A DNA stretch of 64,000 nt from NCBI GenBank assembly GCA_031308135.1, contig JAHLJT010009419.1, forward strand, positions 37,689,221 through 37,753,220. The letters are read 5' to 3'. The DNA comes from Acheta domesticus (taxonomy: Eukaryota; Arthropoda; Insecta; Orthoptera; Gryllidae). This document shows positions 47,830 to 56,165 of this stretch, piece after piece; within the stretch, counting starts at the first letter, position 1, and each line of letters begins with the position of its first letter. Below the pieces are notes generated by a model. The model made no database searches, was not told where the DNA came from, and saw only the letters and a list, made by a program, of their open reading frames with translations. Position numbers and translations under genes: made by a program.

Positions 47830-48140
47830 TGGCGCTCAGAATAAAGCAGGACACGAGATTACACTGAATATTTCTTTCCGAAGTGCTCGGTGGGTGATGG
47901 CGTTGCTTGACTTGCAGAGGCCGTTGGCGAAGGGGTGTTCGAATGTCGCAAGCGGAGAAAGAAGGGTCGGCGCGTCGTCCTCCACCTGCCGGCGCGGACC
48001 CGCGCGCGCCCTGCCCCCCGCCCCCGCCCCCGCCCACGCTCACGCCCCCGCCCACGCCCGCGCTCGCCGCGGAATCCGAGCTCGTCGCCGTCGTCAGCCT
48101 CGACGGCGCTTCCGAGCAGGCGAGTGATTCTCAAGAGATG
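47830..48140. other. CpG-rich island with CCCCCGCCC runs
   Basis: GC-rich sequence at about 47920-48125 contains GCCCCCGCCCCCGCCCACG-type runs. Several frames are open and unrecognised. Confidence 0.4.
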
Positions 48141-48330
48141 GGGTCATCAGTGAGCTTGGGGCTACCTGAGGGATAGAGGTCGGACCGCTCACCTTGCAGG
48201 TCTGGATACCTGGGTTCAAATTCCGGTCGATCCATATGGAATTTGTGGGTTTCTCCCGTTCCTCGGGGGTTTCCAGTTTTCCATCCCTCTCACTATTAAT
48301 CATTTCCATGAAATCGTTACACATTACTAG
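48141..48330 (+). repeat. tRNA-derived SINE, family C
   Basis: The block GACCGCTCACCTTGCAGG is followed by CTGGATACCTGGGTTCAAAT (B-box GGGTTCAAATTCC) and TCCGGTCGATCCATATGG. A diverged copy lies at 50510-50600. Heads of this type differ from families A and B. Confidence 0.6.
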
Positions 48331-48548
48331 GGGGCGGATTTTGATGACCTAAAACATCGCCAAAAATGTTTAATAAAATTCTTTAAAAACGCCCTAAAAG
48401 CAAAGAAAAACGTCACAAAAATTTGATCAAAAAACATTTCGGATGAACAACTCAAGTAATTGAACCCGTTACAGCTTCTTCTATTCGTTCAAGTGAACTC
48501 TGCTCTTAAACTTTCTGTTTGGACTGTTTTTACCAGGAAATATCTTGC

Positions 48549-48549
<1 letters not shown>
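48331..48549. other. AT-rich sequence, nothing recognised
   Basis: No feature was supported. Confidence 0.35.

Positions 48550-48605
<56 letters not shown>
48550..48605. repeat. (TTA)n microsatellite, LINE tail
   Basis: About 56 bp of uninterrupted TTA, read as (TAA)n on the minus strand, directly follows the RTE-like LINE fragment. It is likely its 3' tail. Confidence 0.9.
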
Positions 48606-49090
48606 GTTAAAGCTAATACATCCCTACCCAGGGCAAAAGCCTCAAGATGTCATCAGCAGGTCGGCTGATGCGTCCTCCCCATTTCCATTTTAATCTTTTT
48701 GCCTCTTGTGCTGCATCTTTTAATTTTGTCTTTTTTCTAATGTCAACATTCTTGATTCTATCTCTTAGATTGATGTTTAGCATTTTCCTCTCCATTTTCC
48801 TCTGGCAAATCTCTATCATATTTCTCTCTTTTACATTACACACGGCTATCAAGTGTTTGTCTTTTAATTGATGTGTATTTTTTTTTGTTGAGAAATGTTA
48901 AACAGTTGAATTTCCGCCAAGCGTTTAAGATCCGAATATTAATTTCTTTTTTTTGTCTATTTTGGGAACATACTATTTGTCCCAAATACACGTATTCTTC
49001 AACGTAGTCTTTTGTACTGTTATTTGTGATGAGTATAGCTGTCCAGCTTGTCGTAATTTTAGTTTTGGTAGTGTTCATTTGTAAAAATCA
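48606..49090 (-). mobile_element. RTE-like LINE 3' fragment with internal deletion
   Basis: Two minus-strand frames give the end of an RTE-type reverse transcriptase. The first (49078-48836) contains DYVEEYVYLGQIVCSQN and KEINIRILNAWRKFNCL. The second (48852-48613) contains MIEICQRKMERKMLNINLRD, then RIKNVDIRKKTKLKD and LKWKWGGRISRP. In intact relatives a segment with a CxxTWTLT-like stretch separates them and is missing here. The frames overlap by a few codons, so a deletion plus frame change has occurred. The copy is dead and 5'-truncated. The (TTA)n run at its 3' end fits the family. Confidence 0.85.
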
Positions 49091-50509
49091 GTTGATCATT
49101 TCCTGTCTGTCTTTAGTAATCCCGAAATCGACTGAATGGACAATGGTGCTGATAGGCGACATTTACAACCGCTGACATCACAATGTCTGAGCGAAGAAAT
49201 CGAAAACGCTACTCAGGAATTCTGAAGAGAACATTTTTTGCATCTCGTAAATATTATTTGAAGCAAGCACCATTGAAAGATATTACAATCGATGCAATCA
49301 AGAAAAATGCATTAAAAATGACGGAAAAGGGTAAAAAATGACTTATTAGTCGAAATCGACGAAAAATGCATAAAAATGGATCATTTCCTTTTGTCATAAC
49401 ATACAATTTATTTCTATACTAAACCGCATTGCTCTCAAGTGAAAAGAAAAAAAAAAGAAGAAATTTTATTAATATCCGCTCCCTACTCATCATCTATCAA
49501 ACTGTTCACGTCAAGAATGGCTGGATAGGGTAGGGACTGAGGATCATCATGAAGGCCATTTTCTTCAGTTTCACATCCACATGTACGTCTACAATAATAT
49601 CAGGGGTAATGTTTCCAAATTAGTACAATAACTTGATGGATGTCATTATTGGTCGATTGTTAATGTCAGTCGAGAAAAACTGTATATAGGAACCCTCGCG
49701 ACGGCATTCAAGTTAGCCTGGCTGCTTCAGCTCTCCCTCCTGCCTCTTGCGGTTCTGATGAAGTGTGTTGCGTGCTTTTAGTGGCAGAGAGAACGAAAGT
49801 TTATATGAAAAACACGGAAGAAGTGATGATTATGATATTAAACGATTTGAGCGCCTCTACATCAGTGCCACCATTTTTCGGCAGATAAGGCTTTTTGTAA
49901 AAAGTAGTTTATAACAAATTTGTGAAAAGGTTTTCATGTTATTCCTTAGACATTATTTATATTTATCATACCTTGAATTATATACACTACCAAGAACTTC
50001 ACTAAGTAAATTCACAATTTTACATTTTGAAGTGAAGAAATCCAATACAACACATCGCTTACCTTCTTATCTCGCTTATCTTCTCTTAGCTTTCGTCCTT
50101 GATCTTATATATTTGAAAGACAGGTTATTTGAGAGTCAGAATAATCAATTTTGTTTAAGAAGTGTTTGGTCTCATGAGAGGTTCAGAAGTACAGATGCTC
50201 TCTTTTTGATCGAGTTAATTATATCCATTTGAATATCAGAGGAATTGCGTATACAATGTACTTCTTATCTGAAACAATAGCGTACTCACAGAGTTCAAAT
50301 TTATTGTGCTCGTACGTTATGTAGATAGCGCAGCAAGGGCGCTGTAATATTCTCATGGAAGAAACAGGCCAAGCGGCTTAGCATCTATTCTCACGTGTCC
50401 GACACTAGGAAGCAAAGATGACATCAATATTTACTTGTTCTCACTTCGCTCGCGGTTGCTTCACAGACCCTGGCTTTCCATGTGGGTTCTCTTCCTTGTT
50501 GGGTGATTC
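49091..50509. other. AT-rich sequence, nothing recognised
   Basis: A 98-codon plus frame at 49936-50232 has no family resemblance that I can name. Confidence 0.4.
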
Positions 50510-50600
50510 ATAGCGTGCGAGACAGCTTGTTAGCTCCTCGCCTTTATTGGAGTTCAAATTTGGGTCGATTAATATGAAAGTGAGACATATATAACAAGGC
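50510..50600 (+). repeat. Degenerate SINE, family C
   Basis: TCCTCGCCTTTATTGGAGTTC leads into GTTCAAATTTGGGTCGATTA and ATATGAAAGTG. This aligns with the family-C block at 48215-48250. The B-box is decayed. Confidence 0.45.
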
Positions 50601-51961
50601 AACGGTAGATCACCTTAAGCGACTTTTGCAGGAGAGGCAATTGAAGGTTCAAAGAATTCTGTAAATCAGGTGATTAACATAAACAAGCATATTTATTGCA
50701 TTAATATATCCTGCATGTATTACTGCATTGAATACTACTACTAATTTGTCAGTGGCTTCTAGCAGAAAGGGAAATACCTCAATTTTACTTGTTGCTATTG
50801 CCTGTCGCCAACTGCTGCAATTTTTATATGTGGCTAAGCTACTTCGCCTCGCTATTCGGGATTATCTCGTTTCTTCCGACTCTCATTCAGCTATATCTTT
50901 TTAATAATTACCTATCTAATTGTCTTTCATATCAGTATCCCTTCTAAACGCAAATGCCGTTTTGAGGAGATCCAGCGACGACTGCGTTTAAATTTGGGGT
51001 GCAGATCACGACCTCTCTGTGGTCCCCAAGAATTCAGACTCAAATGAGTTAAATCGTTCTTATTGTCACTGAAATTCTGATTTATTGGATTCTCATAATG
51101 TCCAAATTCGTCCATAAAATAATTAATGAGACATTGAAAAATCTCAAAAAATTTGTATCGTACAAAAACGTTTGAGATAAAATGTTTTCGAGGGGGAAAA
51201 CATCGGCGAAAGAACCCACGTGCAGACTGATAGTAGAGCAGACTTAATCCAGCTCGAGTTTGTAACTTTTCTCGTGAAAAATTTGCTTTCGAACGTTGCA
51301 ACTTTTTCGAGCTATTATTCTCAATGGACGTGAACCACGCAATGCAGTACCATTTCCAAGTCATGAAGTAATGCTACGGATTTTCGTCCAGAAGTAGTTT
51401 TAAATGTGCCATTATTCATTTAATTGAGAAAAGATATTGATATATTTGCTCTGTCCACTACTGATGAGTTCCACAGGTCTCCGAAACTTGGGAGTTTTAT
51501 GACAAACATGTGGATAAACGAAACACCGTGTGGAATGCCAGTATTTAAGTAAAAATGGTCTAGTAGCATAATAGTGAACTATAGTTAAGCGAAAAATGTG
51601 AGTACATATTAGCCACATCTATAATCTGGTATAAAATGCGTTGATAATTCTGCTTTGGTTGGACTGAAGGATGATTGTTAATCGCGGATGCCGAAGGTCG
51701 GAGGTACGCCGTCGATTTGAAAATGCGCGAATGAAACGATTGAAAATAACCCTGAAAATGGAGGATGTTTTTGTTAAGCTAACTTAACCTAACTACCTTA
51801 ACACATACAAATTAATTAATAATAACCCTGCGCACCACACAGTCCATACATATTCCATATACCATTTAGCTTTAGGTATTTGAAGAAAAAAAAGAGAAAA
51901 AGAAAACAACCTCGTAGCCCGGACGTCTCGACGATCCCCCATCGGCCGCTGCGTGTTGCAG
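50601..51961. other. AT-rich sequence upstream of the coiled-coil exons
   Basis: A 145-codon minus frame at 50927-51364 is not recognised. The last 60 bp become GC-rich and end in the acceptor TGTTGCAG at 51961. This is presumably intron of the coiled-coil gene. Confidence 0.4.
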
Positions 51962-52181
51962 CTGGAGGCGCAGCTGGCGCCTCTGCTGCGCGCGCAGTCG
52001 TCGTGTCGCGCGGCGGCGGCGGGCGCGGCGCGCGACGCGTCGCAGCAGGCGTGCGTGAAGGAGGCGCCCGCGCACGCGGCGGTGGCGCGCCTCGACGCGC
52101 GCATGGAGCGGCTGCGCGCGCTGGCGGCGCTCGTGCTGCAGGAGCAGCTGCTGCGCCACGCGCTGCTCAAGGCCACGCCCG
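51962..52181 (+). CDS. Coiled-coil protein, internal exon (first of three seen)
   Basis: The exon starts after GCTGCGTGTTGCAG and ends at CACGCCCG|GTGCGT, a phase-1 donor. It encodes 73 residues plus one base: it begins LEAQLAPLLRAQSSCR, has an Ala-rich middle with two cysteines, then RLDARMERLRALAALVLQEQ and LLRHALLKATP. The Leu/Ala spacing suggests a heptad coiled coil. The exon is very GC-rich against AT-rich introns, like the next two exons. Its phase fits exon 2 exactly (G|GC gives Gly). The protein family is not recognised. Upstream exons were not found, so the N-terminus lies further away or outside the window. Confidence 0.72.
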
Positions 52182-52239
52182 GTGCGTTAGGATTTTTTTC
52201 TCTTCGATCAGCGTTACGGCACGTAGGAAAATTCATTTG

Positions 52240-52325
52240 AAGGAAGAAAAAAAGAAAAAAAGAAAAAAGAAAAAAAAGAAAAGGAAAAACGGAAAAAAGG
52301 AAAAAGAAAAAGAAAGGAGAAAAGA
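52240..52325. repeat. Purine-rich (GAAAAA)n tract
   Basis: A/G-only irregular repeats of AAGAAAAAA type lie inside intron 1. They produce Lys-rich shadow frames. Confidence 0.8.
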
Positions 52326-52350
52326 ACAAAGTAAATGTTACAAAGGTCTC

Positions 52351-53212
52351 GGGCGCGTCAGAGGAGCGAAGATGATAACGTTTTGTCAATGAACACGTGA
52401 TGAGAAACCTCATATAACGAAGTTACACATATGGCGTTTTCCCCTGATTGGTAGTTCTTTCTGTACTATTCTGTATGTTTTAACATCAGAATACGGGTAT
52501 GTGTTTGGCGATAATTTCTTCAGATAATTGTTTTTACGAGTTTTTGTTTAGGAGTTTTTAAAAAAATTTTACAAAATTACAAGCTAATGTAATAGCGTTT
52601 GTGAGTAAGAGTTTAAGCAGTAAGATTATTTCTTTAGTGTCTGTACTAGCACAAAAGCCTCTGACAGAACCAAGGCTTACCAGCGGCGTCCTGGCCTTAC
52701 GGTCATGGGTTAAGGGGTACATGTGGTCTGCACATAGACATCCCTATGCCGTATTCTGGTCTTCTCAACCAGAGAAGCGAGCTTTGTCATCGTCGCACAG
52801 CAACACGTACTGTGACATTGTACGGAAAGCGCACACTATAATCTGCCTAGAATCGAAGGAAATCGAACGCAGGGACGCGTAATGAAAAGCTTCGTTTAGA
52901 GTACCCCTGTATTAACACATTAAGGGGGCAGTCTAGTATCTTGCCGTATTATATTTGTCAGAAAAAACACACAATTATCAAGGCTATGCCTTCCTTAAAC
53001 TGCCATTGCAAATTTGTACTATCTTTTACTGGTGTTTGGTAGATACATTAATTCTTTGCGTTAGAACGTGATGTGACAAGCACCAGTACAAGGAAGGTTA
53101 TCTACCTATCAGGGGAAAACGCCAGATGTGTAACTTCGTTATGTGAGATTTCTCACTTAACCAGGTGTTCATAGGCAAAACGTTATCACCTTCGCTCGTC
53201 TGACACCCCTAC
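52351..53212. mobile_element. Transposon-like element with ~105-bp terminal inverted repeats
   Basis: The left arm (52351-52455) and the reverse complement of the right arm (53103-53212) align almost throughout. Shared blocks include GCGAAGATGATAACGTTTTG, then CATATAACGAAGTTACACAT and GGCGTTTTCCCCTGATTGGT. Differences are scattered point changes and one short indel. The ends read GGGCGCGTCAGAG and, from the other side, GGGGTGTCAGACG. The interior holds only a 93-codon unrecognised frame, so it is non-autonomous. No target-site duplication is obvious, so the superfamily is unassigned. Confidence 0.85.
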
Positions 53213-53298
53213 CTGAGAAACATTTTCTCTGAGGCTCTCTGTTCAAGGAGGCAGTCCGTTGCGAGGGAGTAGTGTGCGGGGGGGGGGCGTGCCTGCAG

Positions 53299-53522
53299 GC
53301 GGGCCGCGCGGGTGCGGGTGCGCGGAGGGGCCGCCCGGGGGCAGCGGGGACAGCCTGCCCGTGCGCGCGGGGGCCGTGGCCGCGGGGGCGCTGGCGGGGG
53401 CCTTGGCGGGGCGGTGCGTCGTGTGCGGGGCGCGCGCCGGCTGCCACCACCGCCTGACGCAGACCACCGCCGCCGACCACCCGCCGCTGGCGGACGCGCG
53501 CGCGCTCGCCGCGCTGCTCCAG
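53299..53522 (+). CDS. Coiled-coil protein, exon 2 of those seen
   Basis: The acceptor GGCGTGCCTGCAG|GC enters at phase 1 and completes a Gly codon. The donor CTGCTCCAG|GTACTT leaves at phase 0. The exon encodes 74 residues after the shared Gly: GPRGCGCAEGPPGGSGDS, then LPVRAGAVAAGALAGALAG and RCVVCGARAGCHHRLTQ, ending ADARALAALLQ. The CxxC followed by GCHH might bind a metal, but the spacing matches no zinc-finger class that I can name. The other two frames are also open because of extreme GC content; this one is chosen because it alone matches both splice phases and the flanking coil segments. Confidence 0.7.
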
Positions 53523-55511
53523 GTACTTCATCCTTTCCCTAGACCTGCAAAGGCAGCGAAATAGAACTTCAAATGATGTACTGGGAGAGCTATAATGTAC
53601 TGGGGGTGTGATACATAAATTCTGCAAATAATTCTCTCGATGATCTCTGCAAAAACACAATGGATCCCTCTTATTAGAAGATGTATATTGAAGAATCAGT
53701 GATCATTGAATAAATAGTCACGTTTTACCTGTATTGGCCGCGGGGAGAAACAGTTTGGCATTAATTTCGGCTAGAAAATTAGTGGTTAATACTTCAACAC
53801 CATTTTTAAGCGGAAAAATGTTGTGCGTTCTTTGAATTGCCCACTTTCGGCGCTCGTTGCCAACTGTCTCGAGTGTAAAGCCGATTGGCATGGCACGCTA
53901 ATACACACGGACTCATGCTTGCTTTCATATGCAAGAAAACGACTGCTATGAAATCACTGTTGTGTAGTTTGAATTTTATAATAATGCCGTAGCCGCGTCT
54001 TCCACGAAGTGTAGAAGCTCCTAGAACCATAATACGACGCTGTCTGGCTTGCCAGGTGACCAGTAAGTGCTGTAGCCTAGTGGTCGTGTTTGAAAGCTTG
54101 AGAAAACAGTTGAAGATCTGTCGCTAAAGAACTTGTCTCCCAAAACACCTCGAGAAAGAAGTAATTATGCTTCGTTAGCATTAGCGCGCGGAATTTTAGG
54201 GAATGTCGGGCGCGGGACGTTTAAAATTTATGTTCTGAGCTAGTAATTAATGCCAAAGGATTGTTGTAATATTTGATTTACTCGGACGGCGCCAAATTTG
54301 AATCATTTCTGGCCGCTCATTTGCCAACAAGACCAGTGGTTGCCAAACTTATGAAACTTGTGAGCAACCATACGTTGTCAATCCTTCTGTGAGCTACCAA
54401 GAAATCCAGACAGATTTTTTTAAATCTTAAATCTTTATATTTTCTATAAACGTACACTTATATGAAATATGAAACAGATTTTAATAAAACTATACGCAAA
54501 AAAAGTAAATTGAAATGGAATTGAATACCACGAAAAAATGAAAAATAGTAACAAATTATAAATGTAAGAACAGACTTTTCATCACACTTGTTAATGAGAG
54601 AAATGCCACTCTTTTTTGTCGTAAACAACTTTATTGGGAGAGTAGAGCGTGTCTGTCCATCGAATACAATTGTCAAAATGTTCATCAGTAAGTTTGTACT
54701 TTTGTGCTCTGCAGAACAAGTTCAGGCTAGTAATCTTCAGCATGACCGCGATCTACCGAAAATTGCCCCGCGTATACTAGTAGCTCGAAACCGTTGGTTT
54801 GGCAATCACTGCTCTACACGGACACACCAGTATCTGTGAGATCTCAGAAAGCGTTTTTTGTCCAAAAATGTGCTACTCCCTGCCTTCCTGCTTTACAAAA
54901 ATAAAGTTACTTGTTCTGTAGAGTTTTTCGCCATGCTCCATTGCTCTCGGTCGTTCAGCGACGTATTATTTTGAATAAGCATGTCTACAGAAGCGATTGA
55001 GACATGCGATTTGTCAGAAAGTAAAAGAAGAAACAATAAAATGTCATGTCAAAACTCGGTAAAAGATCGTGTTTCCACTCTGTGGAAATGGATCACGACC
55101 ATTGACGACACTTGCTTTCCCTTGCCACCTCTCCTGCATACAGGCATGGCAATGCTCCTCGTGTGAGCAGCCGGTATCTCAGTGATGACAACATTCCTTC
55201 GAGGAATGTATACAATGAATTGAATATTTGAAAGTGATGGAGATTAGTGTTGTACATTGGGAGAGGATCACCAAATGAAGGTAGCTCATGCAGCATCAGT
55301 CGACTCCCCCTTGAATTCGATGACACATTCACAAATTTAAATTTTACAAATTTTCTAGAATAAAATCAATCACCATCTCAATTGAATACTTTATAAATTA
55401 ACTTTAGTTTAATAAAGAAGTAAGAATGTTTAAATTCGGAATATTGAAAAATTCTTTATGAGAAAATATAAATTCGGCTTGACAAATCATCTATAATCCC
55501 CTAAAGTAAAG
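53523..55511 (+). other. Intron 2 of the coiled-coil gene
   Basis: The intron begins GTACTT after exon 2 and ends either at CTAAAGTAAAG (55511) or, with a non-consensus CGG, at 55541. It is AT-rich and holds the hAT-like element at 54334-54811. No further exon was found in it. Confidence 0.5.
54334..54811. mobile_element. hAT-like non-autonomous element
   Basis: The left end CAGTGGTTGCCAAACTTATG and the right end GTTGGTTTGGCAATCACTG form imperfect inverted repeats related to those of the element at 43980-44371. The flanking octamers (AACAAGAC and CTCTACAC) do not match, so the target-site duplication has decayed or one end has moved. The internal 75-codon frame is unrelated to transposase. 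Confidence 0.65.
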
Positions 55512-55772
55512 TGCTGGTGGTGCCACTGGTGTGGGGTGCGGGTCGTGTTGAAGGAGTACGAACGGGAGCACGAGGCCATCGCGGAGGAGCTCCGCGGCGC
55601 CGTGGCGCGCATGAAGGAGGCGGCTGGCGCCCCCGCTGAGCCTCTGCGCCCTCCCGCCGCCCCGCTGCCCGCAGCCCCTGCGCCGCCGCCTGCGCCCGCG
55701 GCGCAGCCCTCGCCACAGCGCTCGCGGGCCGGCGGCTGGTGGCGCCGCCTCTGCTGCTTGCCGAATGCCTAA
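55512..55772 (+). CDS. Coiled-coil protein, terminal exon
   Basis: The frame joins exon 2 at phase 0 and ends at TAA (55770-55772). From 55542 it reads VVLKEYEREHEAIAEELR then GAVARMKEAAGAPAEPL, a heptad-like helix. A Pro/Ala-rich tail follows (PAAPAPPPAPAAQPSPQ), and it ends RAGGWWRRLCCLPNA. The nearest AG in phase is at 55511, preceded by AAAGTA rather than a pyrimidine tract, and it would add CWWCHWCGVR before the coil. A start at 55542 would continue the coil of exon 2 smoothly, but the acceptor reads GTGCGG instead of GTGCAG. The gene family is not recognised; C-terminal CC near the end could be palmitoylated, which is speculative. Confidence 0.65.
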   Translation, partial: CWWCHWCGVRVVLKEYEREHEAIAEELRGAVARMKEAAGAPAEPLRPPAAPLPAAPAPPPAPAAQPSPQRSRAGGWWRRLCCLPNA

Positions 55773-56165
55773 AGCGTGACGCCGAATGCCTAAAGCGTGA
55801 AGTCTGATGCGTGAAGTCTGACGTGTCGGTGACGCCTGATGCCTGGCGTCAGGCGTGAAGCCTGTCGCCTGTCACGTGACACCTGACGCGTGACGCGTAT
55901 CGTCTGACGCGTGGCGCCTGATACCTGATGCCTGACGCGTGACGCCTGACATGTGATGCCTGACGTCTGACGTCTAACGCCTGACGCGTGACGCGTGACG
56001 CCTGACGCGTGACGCCTGACGCGTGATACCTGACGCGTGACACCTGACGCGTGACGCGTGACGCCTGACGCGTGACGCCTGACGTGTGATGCCTGACGTG
56101 TGATGTCTGACGCGTGACGCCTGACATTTGACGTTTGACTTTTGACGCCTGACGTCTGACGCCCG
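55760..56165. repeat. TGACGCS-like heptamer array starting at the stop codon
   Basis: Two ~21-bp units, GCCGAATGCCTAAAGCGTGAC, lie at 55760-55780 and 55781-55800. They include the last three codons and the TAA of the coiled-coil gene. They grade into about 360 bp of alternating heptamers such as GCGTGAC and GCCTGAC, with TGTGATG and TGTCTGA variants. The minus-strand frames (131 and 106 codons, HASGVTRQ repeats) are produced by the array. In the mRNA this would form the proximal 3' UTR. Confidence 0.88.

Larger units (their letters stand above)
52182..53298 (+). other. Intron 1 of the coiled-coil gene
   Basis: The intron is 1117 bp, phase 1, with GTGCGT at the 5' end and CCTGCAG at the 3' end. 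It contains an A-rich purine tract at 52240-52325 and an 862-bp inverted-repeat element (52351-53212). That element ends 86 bp before the acceptor. Confidence 0.65.

Noticed and set aside
52601..52882. 93-codon plus ORF inside the intron element
   Set aside because: It lies within the inverted-repeat element and shows no transposase motif or other domain.
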